In this document: positions 36,630 through 44,930 of the stretch, piece by piece
Layout: every line of letters starts with the position of its first letter
Numbering within the stretch: position 1 is the stretch's first letter
Assembly: GCF_019396385.1 (NCBI RefSeq)
Contig: NZ_JAHKRN010000007.1
Location: 1-64,000 of the forward strand
Direction: 5' to 3'
DNA from: Nonomuraea harbinensis
GTDB lineage: Bacteria > Actinomycetota > Actinomycetes > Streptosporangiales > Streptosporangiaceae
Length of the DNA stretch: 64,000 nt
Made by a program: the position numbers and the translations under genes
The notes under the pieces: generated by a model
The model's input: the letters and a program-made list of their open reading frames with translations, nothing else
The model's database searches: none
Told to the model about the DNA's origin: nothing

Positions 36630-36701
36630 CCCGGCGGCGGGCCCCCGTGGTTCGCCGGTGGGATCCTGGCCGGGTCGCCGTGTGCGGAGTTCAATGGGAG
36701 C

Positions 36702-37604
36702 GTGGTTGACGACCGCGATCCCACCGGACGACCGCTGGCGGCCCTGCCCGTCCCCCCACATGAGGAGCCGCCCCCGCCGCCCCCGTGGAAGCCCGCCGAG
36801 GAACAGGTCGTCGAGGCGTTCTCAGAGGTGCGCCGCCATCCGCGTGCCGTTCTGTGGCGCGCCGCGGTGGTGGCCGTCCCGGCTCTCCTCGCACAGTCGC
36901 TGCTGGCGCGCGTCATCGAGCGGCCGGCGATCTGGCACGAGTACACGTTCCTGTGGACACGGTTCGCCGACGCGCTGAGCGCGATCGCGATCCTCGCGGT
37001 GAACAGTGCCGCGATCGTCGTGCTCAGCGGTCTGCTGGCGCCCACGGTCATCGGCGCGAACTCCCCGCCGGGCACGTGGCGCGGCCTGGCCCGGCTGTGC
37101 GGGCTGACCTTCCTGCTGACTTCCCTGGGGCTGGCGATGTACGCGCTCTTCCCGGTCGCCGCCGAGCGGGACATACCGGTGTCCGGCTTCCCCGGAGCCG
37201 GGCCGCTGTTCTTCCTGGCCGCCCTCTTCGTGGTCGCCGCCGTGGAGATCCGGTTCGCCTTCGCCGCGCCCGGCGTCACGGTGAAAGGGCTGGGCGGCCG
37301 GCAGGCCGTCAAACTGTCCCGGCGGCTGACCCGCGGCCAGTTCTTCAAGATTCTCTCCGCCCGCTGCGTGCTGCGGGCGCTTCTCGAAGGCTTCGGCGGG
37401 ATCCTCGGCGCGGCCGTGCTGTTGCGCGCCACGGGCGACGACCCGGCCAGCGGTCTCGGGCCGGCCGGGTGGACCGTGCTCATCGCCGTCAAGTGGGCCA
37501 TGCTCACCTGCGTCCTCGCGACCGCGTCGATGCTCGCCGTGGTGCAGTTCGCCGACCAGGACAAGCGGCTGAGCCGCGAGGACGCCACCGGGGAGCCGTC
37601 GTGA
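36702..37604 (+). CDS. Polytopic membrane protein, function unknown
   Basis: 300 residues. A Pro-rich cytoplasmic start (PHEEPPPPPPWKP) is followed by about six membrane segments (LWRAAVVAVPALLAQSLLA, LTFLLTSLGLAMYALFPV, GPLFFLAALFVVAAVEIRF). GTG 36702 is the likely start. It overlaps the next gene by 4 bp and resembles it in layout, so the two probably form a membrane complex. I recognise no substrate motif. Confidence 0.7.
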   Translation: MVDDRDPTGRPLAALPVPPHEEPPPPPPWKPAEEQVVEAFSEVRRHPRAVLWRAAVVAVPALLAQSLLARVIERPAIWHEYTFLWTRFADALSAIAILAVNSAAIVVLSGLLAPTVIGANSPPGTWRGLARLCGLTFLLTSLGLAMYALFPVAAERDIPVSGFPGAGPLFFLAALFVVAAVEIRFAFAAPGVTVKGLGGRQAVKLSRRLTRGQFFKILSARCVLRALLEGFGGILGAAVLLRATGDDPASGLGPAGWTVLIAVKWAMLTCVLATASMLAVVQFADQDKRLSREDATGEPS

Positions 37605-38725
37605 CGGCCGCCGCCCACCCGCCACCGCCGCTCGCGCCCCGGAACATCCTGGAGATCTGGGCGACCGCCGTCCTGCTGCTGCGCCGCCATCCGCTCCCGT
37701 TCGTCGGGTCCGCGCTCGTCCTCACCCTCGCGGGCGACCTGGTCCTGTGGGCGTGGAGCGCGCTGGTCACCCCGCTGACGACCTCCGGCGCCACGGGGGA
37801 ACAACTCGTCCAGTTGTCGGTGCTGTCGCTCCTGCTCGGCCAGGCCGTCGTCCTGGCGGTCTTCGCACTGACCGGGGCTCTGCAGGCGGTCCTCGTGGTG
37901 CAGGCGCTCACCGGGGAACCGGTGACCATCCGCACGGCGCTCCGCCTGCTGGCCCGCAGGATACGGCCGGTGCTCGGGGTGACCGCGCTGCTGACCGTGG
38001 TGCCGCAACTGGTGGTCCTCGGGCTGATCGCGGCGCTCGGAGCCTTTTTCTGGTACGGGCTTCGCCCTCTGGCCGACGGGGACGCTCCCGCGGACCCGGC
38101 GATGGTTTCCGAGGTCCTGTCCCTGCTGCCGTACACCTGGCAGGTCACCACGCTGCCGCTGCTGGTCTGGCTGATGATGGCGCTGGCTCTGCTGTTCGCG
38201 CCGGTCACGGCCGCGCTGGAGCCGCTCCGCCTCGGTGGCGCGCTGCGTCGCTCCGCCCTCCTGGTGGGCAACAACCTGCCGCGGGTCCTGGGGATGCTCC
38301 TGCTCGAACTCCTCGCCACGGTGGCGATCGTGGTGACCTTCCTCCTGCCGATCTGGCTCACCGCCGTGCTCGCACTGGCGCTGCTTCTCGGCCAGGTCCC
38401 GGCGACACCCGAGTGGGTGGACGTGGTGACGTACGTGCCGACGACTGTGGCCACCGCCGCCTACTACGCCTGGCTGGTGGCCGTCCTCGTCCTGCTCTAC
38501 GTCGACGTACGGGTACGCAAGGAAGGGCTCGCGGCGGACCTGCGGGAACGTAGCACGGCGGGACGTGACCAGGCCGAGGACCTGCGGGAACATCGCCCGG
38601 CCGGACGTGACCAGGCCGAGGACCTGCGGGAACATCGCCCGGCCGGACGTGACCAGGCCGAGGACCTGCGGAAACATCGCCCGGCCGGACGTGACCAGGC
38701 CGAGGACCGCCCGGAGGTTCCCTAA
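37601..38725 (+). CDS. Polytopic membrane protein with repeat tail
   Basis: 374 residues from GTG 37601, overlapping the upstream stop (GTGA). It has about six membrane segments (VGSALVLTLAGDLVLWAW, VLGMLLLELLATVAIVVTFLLP), similar to the glycerophosphodiester phosphodiesterase membrane-domain type. The cytoplasmic C-terminus consists of 14-residue repeats, GRDQAEDLREHRPA, strongly charged and predicted helical. The stop overlaps holA, which is convergent. Confidence 0.7.
   Translation: MTAAAHPPPPLAPRNILEIWATAVLLLRRHPLPFVGSALVLTLAGDLVLWAWSALVTPLTTSGATGEQLVQLSVLSLLLGQAVVLAVFALTGALQAVLVVQALTGEPVTIRTALRLLARRIRPVLGVTALLTVVPQLVVLGLIAALGAFFWYGLRPLADGDAPADPAMVSEVLSLLPYTWQVTTLPLLVWLMMALALLFAPVTAALEPLRLGGALRRSALLVGNNLPRVLGMLLLELLATVAIVVTFLLPIWLTAVLALALLLGQVPATPEWVDVVTYVPTTVATAAYYAWLVAVLVLLYVDVRVRKEGLAADLRERSTAGRDQAEDLREHRPAGRDQAEDLREHRPAGRDQAEDLRKHRPAGRDQAEDRPEVP
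38537..38707 (+). repeat. 42-bp minisatellite at the 3' end of the membrane-protein gene
   Basis: Three nearly identical 42-bp copies (38561-38602, 38603-38644, 38645-38686) are flanked by a degenerate partial copy before and a 21-bp partial copy after. Forty-two is 14 codons, so copy number can vary in frame. Confidence 0.92.
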
Positions 38726-39705
38726 CGGCCGGTGCGGCTGGCCACGATGACCTGGACGGTGTGCTCCAAGGCGTAGGCGGGGTCGGCGCCCGCACCCTTG
38801 ACCTGCTCGTCGGCGTCGGCCACGGCCTGCATGGCGCGTGAGAGCCCTTCCGGCCCCCACCCCTTGACCTGTTTCCTGACCCGTTCGATCTTCCACGGCG
38901 GCATGCCCAGGTGGCTCGCCAGCTGCCCGCCCCGCAGGTTGCGCGGCGCCCCGGCGACCTTGGCGATGGACCGCAGCCCGCCCGCCAGCGCGCTCACCAG
39001 CAGCACGGGCGCGACACCCGTGCTCAAAGCCCACCGCAACTGCTCCAAGGCCTCGCCGAGCCGCCCCTCGACGGCCGAGTCCGCGACGTTGAACCCGGTC
39101 ACCTCGGCGCGCCCCCTGTGGTAGCGCGCCACCGCCGCCGGAGTGATCGTCTTGTCTTCCGTGTCGAACATCAGCTGGTTGCACGCGGCGGCCAGCTCCC
39201 GCAGGTCGTTGCCCACCGCCTCCAGCAGCGCCTGGGCGGCCTCCCCCGAGATGCCCCGCCCGGCCCGTCTGAACTCCCCCTTGACGAACTCCAGCCGCTC
39301 CCCCGCCTTGGTCACCTTGGTGACGGTGACCACCTCGGCCCCGGCCTTCTTCACCCCGTCGACCAGCGCCTTGCCCTTGACCCCGCCGGGATGCGCCAGC
39401 ACGAGCACCACGTCGTCGGACGGCCGCTTGGCGTAGGCGACGACCTCCGCGATCACGTCCTTGCCCAGATCGTGCGCGGACCTGATGACCACGACGGTCC
39501 GGTCTCCGAACAGCGAAGGCGACGTCAACTGCGTCAGCTCCCCCGCCGTCACCTTCGACCCGACGAGATCGTGCACCTCGGCCCCGGCATCCATGGCCCG
39601 CGCCGCAGCGACCACCTGGCTTACGGCCCGCTCCGCCAGCAACTCCTCATCCCCGACGACCAAGGTCACAGGTGCCGGATCGCTTCCCGCCATGTCGAGC
39701 AGCAT
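38722..39705 (-). CDS. holA: DNA polymerase III subunit delta
   Basis: 327 residues from ATG 39705, chosen for GGGAGGG upstream and family length; ATG 39693 is a later option. The delta subunit opens the beta clamp in the clamp loader. The N-terminal LVVGDEELLAERAV and the segment ELTQLTSPSLFGDRTVVVI are conserved family motifs. The C-terminal collar helices end VQVIVASRTGR. It lies between comEC and the lepA group as usual. The frame stays open upstream through a 39-bp repeat. Confidence 0.93.
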   Translation of the reverse strand: MLLDMAGSDPAPVTLVVGDEELLAERAVSQVVAAARAMDAGAEVHDLVGSKVTAGELTQLTSPSLFGDRTVVVIRSAHDLGKDVIAEVVAYAKRPSDDVVLVLAHPGGVKGKALVDGVKKAGAEVVTVTKVTKAGERLEFVKGEFRRAGRGISGEAAQALLEAVGNDLRELAAACNQLMFDTEDKTITPAAVARYHRGRAEVTGFNVADSAVEGRLGEALEQLRWALSTGVAPVLLVSALAGGLRSIAKVAGAPRNLRGGQLASHLGMPPWKIERVRKQVKGWGPEGLSRAMQAVADADEQVKGAGADPAYALEHTVQVIVASRTGR

Positions 39706-39750
39706 CCCACGCCCTCCCCCCATCCCAAAACGCAGAGACACCAACCCACC

Positions 39751-39825
39751 CCGGCCACACCCGTGGGAGCGGTCGGTGGTCGGTTCAGTCCGGCCATACC
39801 CGTGGGAGCGACCGGTGGCCGGTTC
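39751..39825. repeat. Two-copy 39-bp tandem repeat upstream of holA
   Basis: Two 36-bp copies (39751-39786 and 39790-39825) differ at only a few positions and have a 39-bp period. They fill the gap between comEC and holA. Confidence 0.85.
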
Positions 39826-39838
39826 CGCTCTGGGGCGG

Positions 39839-42800
39839 TCAGCGTCCGCGCGACACCACCGCGAGGGCTCCTTCCTGGTCGACGATCGCGACATCGCCCG
39901 ACTTGTCCGTACGGTAGACGCGGGCGCCCATACGGTTCAGCAGGCTGAGGGTGGACGGGGCCGGGTGGCCGTAGCCGTTGCCGGCTCCCACGCTGACCAG
40001 TGCCGCACGGGCCTGAACCGCCGCGAAGAAGGCCGGGACCTGCCGAGGCGATCCGTGATGCGGGACCTTGAAGATGTCGGCCCTCGGCAGGGAGTCACGC
40101 AGGAGCCGGTGCTGGGCCTCCGACTCGATGTCGCCGCTCAGCAACGCCGACCCCGCCCGCCAGCGGACGTGCAGGACGATGCTCGCGTTGTTGGCGGCAC
40201 TGCCCTCCCCCGGCCCGTCGGCCGCCGCTGACTCGGGCGCGAGCACGGTCAACTCGGACGGGCCGAGCCGCCACCGGGTGCCCGGCTGCGCGGTGTGCTC
40301 GGGGATACGTCGGCGGGCCAGGCCGGCGCTGAGACGGGCGCTCTGCGGCGCGGACGCGCGGTGCGGGCTGGTGATGACCGCTCCCACCCGCCGATCACGC
40401 TGCACGCCCGCCAGGCCGTTGACGTGGTCGCCGTGCGGGTGCGTGAGGATCACCAGGGGCACGTCCCGAACGCCGAGCCTGCGCAGGCACCGGTCCATGA
40501 CGGCCGGGTCGGGGCCGGCGTCGACGACCACACCTTGGCCGGGACCGGCCGCGATGACCAGCCCGTCGCCCTGGCCGACGTCGCACATCACCATCAGCCA
40601 TCCTCTGGGCGGCCAGGGCGCGGCGATCGGCCTGATCACGAGCACCGCGATCAGCACCCCGGCCGCGACGGCCAGGATGACGGCCCGTCCCGCCCGCCGT
40701 CTCAGCAGCACCACCGCCACGGCGGCGGCGACCGCCAGCAACCCGAGCCCCGCGATCCCCTGCGGCCAGGGCACGCTGGCCAGCGGGATCCCGACCGCCC
40801 ACCGGGAGACCACGATGATCCAGCCGACCGCGTACCCTGCCGGAACCACCAGCGCCTGCGCCGCCTCCGGCCAGAACGGCGCGATCAGCGCCGCCACGAA
40901 CCCCAGCAGGGTCGCGGGCGCCACAGCCGGCCCCGCCAGCAGGTTGGCCGGCACCGCCACCAGGCTGATCTGACCCGACATGAGCACCAGCACCGGGGTG
41001 ACGGCAGCCTGCGCCGCAGCGGTCACCACCACCGCCTCCGCCGCCCACCGAGGCCACCGCACCCGGCGCCGCCCCACCGCCCGTCGTTCCACCACAGACC
41101 GCGGACAGGAGTCACCGGGACGCGCCAACCCCACCGCCCCCGTTGCCCCACCCACCCCAAAACCAGAACCCGCCCCAGGCTCGAACCCCCTCAACCCAGG
41201 ACCCCGACTCGCCGCAGCAGAGAACTCCCCCGCCTCCCCGCCCACTCCAGAACCGGGACGCGCCCCAGACGCGAAGCCCTCCAGTCTCACGCGGGCACTT
41301 TCACCCCCGCCCACCCCAGAACCCGAACTCGCCGTAGCCAGGAAGTCCCACGACCTCGCCTCCCTGCCCAGCCCTGCACCGGGATGCGCCAGGCGCGTGG
41401 AGTCTTCCGGCTCGGAGGCTGGGCACGCTTTCCTGCCCGAGCCGGAGACGGGACGGGCCACAGGCGCGTGGGCCGCTGAGCCTGGCGCGGTGGGAGGGGG
41501 ATGTGCGGTGGGGTCGCCGGTGAGGCGGGTGCGCCAGCGGGGGGCCAGGAGGAGGATGCCGGCTGTGGCCGTCACCGAGAGGGCGAAGCCGTAGGAGCGG
41601 GCCAGGTCGGGGACGAACAGGATGAGCAGCAGGACGGCGGCGGACAGTGCGGCGACGCCGTCCTTGGCCCGGCCGGTGCCCAGGGCCAGGGCGGCCACCA
41701 GACCCATCAGGAGGGCGCGCAGGACGCTGGGGGACGGCCGGGCCACGATGGCGAAGGCGATCATGGCAAGGGCGGCGAAGGCGGCTCTGGGGGCGAGGGG
41801 TAGCCCGGCCAGCCGGCAGAGGGCGAGGGCGGCACTCGCGACGATCGCCAGGTTGGCGCCGCTCACAGCGTTGAGGTGACTCAGGCCCGCTTCCCTGAGA
41901 TCCTCGTCGACCTGGGGGTCCAGCCGCGAGACGTCGCCGACCACCAGGGCTGGGAGGAGGCCACGCTGGTCAGGCGGGAGGACGCCGGCCGCCTCGCGCA
42001 GGCCGCTGCGGAACTCGCCTGCCACCGTGTGGACGGGCGAAGGGGGCGTGAGGATCTCGGGCGGGTCTCGTACCAGGAGGATGGCGGCGACGAGGCCGGG
42101 TGAGGTGGGCTCGGCGAGTCGGCCCCTGACGTGGAGACGCTGGCTCGGGAGGAGCGGTCGCCATTCCGCGCCGTTGGCGAAGACCACGATCGGGCTGTGG
42201 ACGGAGATGCGGCGGGTGCCGGTGCGGAGGATCTCCAGGTTGGCCTCGACGACGATGCTGTCCCGCTGGAACAGGCCAGGCTTGGGGCGCCTGACCTTGG
42301 GATCGTCGGTGAGGGTGATCTCGGCGGTGATGGACGCGCCCTCGGCGGCCAGCTCGGCGACGGGGCCGGTGGTGACGGCGTGCAGGCGGAGCGCGATCGA
42401 ACCGCTGGTGGCGGCGACGCTGATCAGCACCGCGACCATGGTGTTGCGGCGGGCCGTGCCTCGCGCGAACCGCCAGGCCACCGGCGAGCCGGCCGCCGCG
42501 AGAAGGCACGTGAGGATGGCGACCTGGACGGGGCAGCCGAGGAGAACGAGAGCGGTGGTCCACGCGGCGGCCGCCGGGATCACGAGCGGCCAGAAGTGGC
42601 CCCCGCCCCTCTCACCACGGCTCGACGCCCCGCCGCAGCCCGCTGCCCCGCCACCTTCGCTGCCACCGAACCAATCCCCACCGATCTTCCCGACCCTGAA
42701 CCTCGCCCCACCAAACTTCCTGACCCTGAACCTCGCCGCACCAGGCTTCTCGAGGCCGGATCTTCCACCATCGAACTCCCCCAGAGTGGACTTCCTGCGG

Positions 42801-43021
42801 CCGAACGTCCGGCCACCGAACTTTCCGACGGCGGGCTTCTTTCGGTCGAACTTCGCGCCACCGAACGCCCCGCCACTGAACCTCCCGACGCTGGACTTCC
42901 CGCCGCTGAATGCGGGCCTGCTGCGTTCGCAACCCCCCGCCCTGCCGCTGCCGGGTGCGGCGTCGACACGATCGTTGGGGGTCGGGGTGGTGATGGCTGA
43001 GGGACGGATCGGGATCGGCAT
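39839..43021 (-). CDS. comEC: ComEC/Rec2 DNA-uptake channel with repeat insertions
   Basis: 1060 residues, longer than the usual 750-850. ATG 43021 forms TGATG with the comEA stop. The competence domain has LSHLNAVSGANLAIV, and the C-terminal metallo-beta-lactamase part has LTHPHGDHVNGL and FKVPHHGSPRQVP. It imports single-stranded DNA. Two segments are extra. Residues 38-117 are eight 10-residue repeats (KFGGARFRVG type). A Gly/Ser/Ala-rich stretch, nt about 41100-41510, lies between membrane helices. Whether competence works is unknown. Confidence 0.92.
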   Translation of the reverse strand: MPIPIRPSAITTPTPNDRVDAAPGSGRAGGCERSRPAFSGGKSSVGRFSGGAFGGAKFDRKKPAVGKFGGRTFGRRKSTLGEFDGGRSGLEKPGAARFRVRKFGGARFRVGKIGGDWFGGSEGGGAAGCGGASSRGERGGGHFWPLVIPAAAAWTTALVLLGCPVQVAILTCLLAAAGSPVAWRFARGTARRNTMVAVLISVAATSGSIALRLHAVTTGPVAELAAEGASITAEITLTDDPKVRRPKPGLFQRDSIVVEANLEILRTGTRRISVHSPIVVFANGAEWRPLLPSQRLHVRGRLAEPTSPGLVAAILLVRDPPEILTPPSPVHTVAGEFRSGLREAAGVLPPDQRGLLPALVVGDVSRLDPQVDEDLREAGLSHLNAVSGANLAIVASAALALCRLAGLPLAPRAAFAALAMIAFAIVARPSPSVLRALLMGLVAALALGTGRAKDGVAALSAAVLLLILFVPDLARSYGFALSVTATAGILLLAPRWRTRLTGDPTAHPPPTAPGSAAHAPVARPVSGSGRKACPASEPEDSTRLAHPGAGLGREARSWDFLATASSGSGVGGGESARVRLEGFASGARPGSGVGGEAGEFSAAASRGPGLRGFEPGAGSGFGVGGATGAVGLARPGDSCPRSVVERRAVGRRRVRWPRWAAEAVVVTAAAQAAVTPVLVLMSGQISLVAVPANLLAGPAVAPATLLGFVAALIAPFWPEAAQALVVPAGYAVGWIIVVSRWAVGIPLASVPWPQGIAGLGLLAVAAAVAVVLLRRRAGRAVILAVAAGVLIAVLVIRPIAAPWPPRGWLMVMCDVGQGDGLVIAAGPGQGVVVDAGPDPAVMDRCLRRLGVRDVPLVILTHPHGDHVNGLAGVQRDRRVGAVITSPHRASAPQSARLSAGLARRRIPEHTAQPGTRWRLGPSELTVLAPESAAADGPGEGSAANNASIVLHVRWRAGSALLSGDIESEAQHRLLRDSLPRADIFKVPHHGSPRQVPAFFAAVQARAALVSVGAGNGYGHPAPSTLSLLNRMGARVYRTDKSGDVAIVDQEGALAVVSRGR
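42671..42910 (-). repeat. 30-bp repeats in the 5' part of comEC
   Basis: Eight 10-residue units (FSGGKSSVGR, FSGGAFGGAK, FDRKKPAVGK, FGGRTFGRRK and so on to FRVGKIGGDW) form a basic, Gly/Phe-rich cytoplasmic tail before the first membrane helix. Confidence 0.75.
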
Positions 43022-43758
43022 CAGATGCGGACCTTCGGCTTGATCTCCTCGAACCGCCGGGTACCGATGCCGCTGACCTCGCGGAGCTGATCGACGCTGG
43101 TGAAGCCGCCGTGGCTGGTGCGGAAGTCGACGATGCGGGAGGCCAGGACCTCGCCCACGCCGGGGAGTTGTTCGAGCTGGTCCAGGGTGGCGGCGTTGAG
43201 GTCGATGACGGCGGCTTCGGGTGCGGCGGCGGAGCCAGGCCCAGCGGCTGGGGCGCCGACCATGATCTGCTCACCGTCGACGAGGCGTCTGGCCAGGTTG
43301 AGAGTGCCCAGAGGGGCGCCCCGGCGGACGCCTCCGGCGGCGGTGATCGCGTCCTGCACGCGGGAGCCGGTGGGCAGGGGGTAGACGCCCGGCTCACGGA
43401 CCTTGCCGGCGACGTGGACGGTCACCTTGGTCGTCGGGGTGGTGGCGGGCGTCGCGCTGGCAAGTGGAGCCGGGTCAGGCAAGGGCTCGGGGACGGGCTG
43501 GGCGCGCCAGAGGAGGAAACCCGCCACCAGGACCGCCGCGGCGCCGAGGGCCAGCAGGACACGCAGGCCGGGCCGACCGGGGTCCAGGGCGGGAGCGGCG
43601 GCCCGGAAGGCCTGGAAGGACTCGGGCACCCCGGCGGAGAACGGGGCGCCCTCGGAACCGGTGAGAGAACGGAGCCGGGACTCGGCGATGGTCCGCTCGG
43701 ACGTCGAATCTTGGGCGCGCACGGCCGGAAAGGTACGGGGCAGCCCGGTGCCCGACAC
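43021..43758 (-). CDS. comEA: ComEA competence DNA receptor
   Basis: 245 residues. One membrane helix (VLLALGAAAVLVAGFLLW) anchors an outer part with a SLBB domain (VHVAGKVREPGVYPLPTGS) and two helix-hairpin-helix motifs (NAATLDQLEQLPGVGEVLA and DQLREVSGIGTRRFEE) that bind double-stranded DNA. It hands DNA to ComEC, encoded next with a TGATG junction. GTG 43758 is used; GTG 43719 is possible. Confidence 0.93.
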   Translation of the reverse strand: MSGTGLPRTFPAVRAQDSTSERTIAESRLRSLTGSEGAPFSAGVPESFQAFRAAAPALDPGRPGLRVLLALGAAAVLVAGFLLWRAQPVPEPLPDPAPLASATPATTPTTKVTVHVAGKVREPGVYPLPTGSRVQDAITAAGGVRRGAPLGTLNLARRLVDGEQIMVGAPAAGPGSAAAPEAAVIDLNAATLDQLEQLPGVGEVLASRIVDFRTSHGGFTSVDQLREVSGIGTRRFEEIKPKVRI

Positions 43759-43855
43759 GTCCCGAGCGAGGTTCTGTGGACAACGACGCCTTGTTCACAG
43801 GCCCTACGGCGAGCCCAGCGAACGAAGACACCCGGTACGGCAGCCGACCGAGGGG

Positions 43856-44033
43856 TTCCCGAGAGGCCGCGTCCGGGACGTCGAGCTAGGCACGGCACCG
43901 GAGCCCCGGGGTCACGAAAAGCCGCACCCAAGACGACAGGCTGGGCGCGGTACCAGCGCCCCAGTTTCCCAAAAGGCCGCACCCGAGACGTCAAGCTAGG
44001 CACAGTGCCAACCTCCCGGGTTCCCGAAAAGCT
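43856..44033. repeat. Intergenic repeat of about 55 bp, three to four copies
   Basis: The gap between comEA and degV (43759-44107) holds three degenerate copies starting near 43856, 43912 and 43966, and a partial copy near 44022. Each begins TTCCCGA-like, runs through GGCCGCxxCCxxGACG and AGCTAGGCAC, and ends in a C-rich stretch. No gene is evident here. Confidence 0.75.
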
Positions 44034-44107
44034 TTGGACCCCCCGGTCCCGCGCGGACCTCCCCGTCGCGACAGGCCCTCCCCAGCCACCGCCGCGACCA
44101 CCAGCGA

Positions 44108-44917
44108 CTACGACGTCGGAGAGATCGTGATGCCCAGCATGCCCGGCCCCACGTGGACCCCGATCACCGCGCCCACCTCCACCACCCGGATCCCCACCGG
44201 CCCGCGCACCCGCTTGGCCAGGTTGGCGGCGAGGGACTCGGCGCGGTCCGGGGCGGCCAGGTGCTGGACGGCGATCTCGACCGGCTCGTCGCCCGCCTCC
44301 TCCACCGCCAGGTCCTCCAGGCGCGTGAGGGCGCGGGCCGAGGTGCGGACCTTCTCCAGCAAGGCGATGCGCCCGTCCGTCAGGTGCAGCAGAGGCTTGA
44401 TCATGAGGGCCGAGCCCAGCAGCGAGGCCGCCGCGCCGATCCGGCCGCCACGGCGCATGTGGTCCAGCGTGTCGACGTAGAAGAAGGTCCGCGTGCGGGC
44501 GGCGCACCGGCTGGCCGCAGCCGCCACCGACTCCAGGGACTCCCCCGCCTCGGCGGCGCGGGCCGCCGCCAGGACGGGGAAGCCGACGCCCATCCCGATC
44601 GAGCGGCTGTCCACGACCGTGACCGGCAGCGGCGCCTCGCGTGCCGCCTTCCTGGCCGCCTCCACCGTGCCGGACAGGTCTCCCGACAGGTGGATGGACA
44701 CGGCGCTCGCCGCGCCCCGCGCGGCGAGCGCGGCGTAGCAGGACGCGAAGCGCTCCGGCGCGGGCCGCGAAGTGGTTGCTGTGGCGAAAGTTCCGGCGAA
44801 CTCGGGCTCATCCCAGGACCGATCACCGGAAATCACCTGTACGGGGACAACAGCGACGCCCGGCACCTCAGGCAAGTAAGCGGTGGAATCCGTGACTACG
44901 GCGACAGCGGGCGGCAT
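44108..44917 (-). CDS. DegV family fatty-acid-binding protein
   Basis: 269 residues. The DegV N-terminus VAVVTDSTAYLPE and the lipid-contact segment SIHLSGDLSGT are clear, followed by DSRSIGMGVGFPV and YVDTLDHMRRGGRIG. DegV/FakB proteins bind a fatty acid for phosphorylation by FakA; no fakA is in the window. hutI lies just upstream on the same strand. Confidence 0.93.
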   Translation of the reverse strand: MPPAVAVVTDSTAYLPEVPGVAVVPVQVISGDRSWDEPEFAGTFATATTSRPAPERFASCYAALAARGAASAVSIHLSGDLSGTVEAARKAAREAPLPVTVVDSRSIGMGVGFPVLAAARAAEAGESLESVAAAASRCAARTRTFFYVDTLDHMRRGGRIGAAASLLGSALMIKPLLHLTDGRIALLEKVRTSARALTRLEDLAVEEAGDEPVEIAVQHLAAPDRAESLAANLAKRVRGPVGIRVVEVGAVIGVHVGPGMLGITISPTS

Positions 44918-44930
44918 ACCCCGACTTTAA

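Noticed and set aside
36380..39184. 934-codon minus-strand frame opposite the ATPase and membrane-protein genes
   Set aside because: Composition is that of a shadow frame and it overlaps well-supported genes on both strands; the repeat LGLVTSGRAMFPQ in it is only the other reading of the 42-bp minisatellite.
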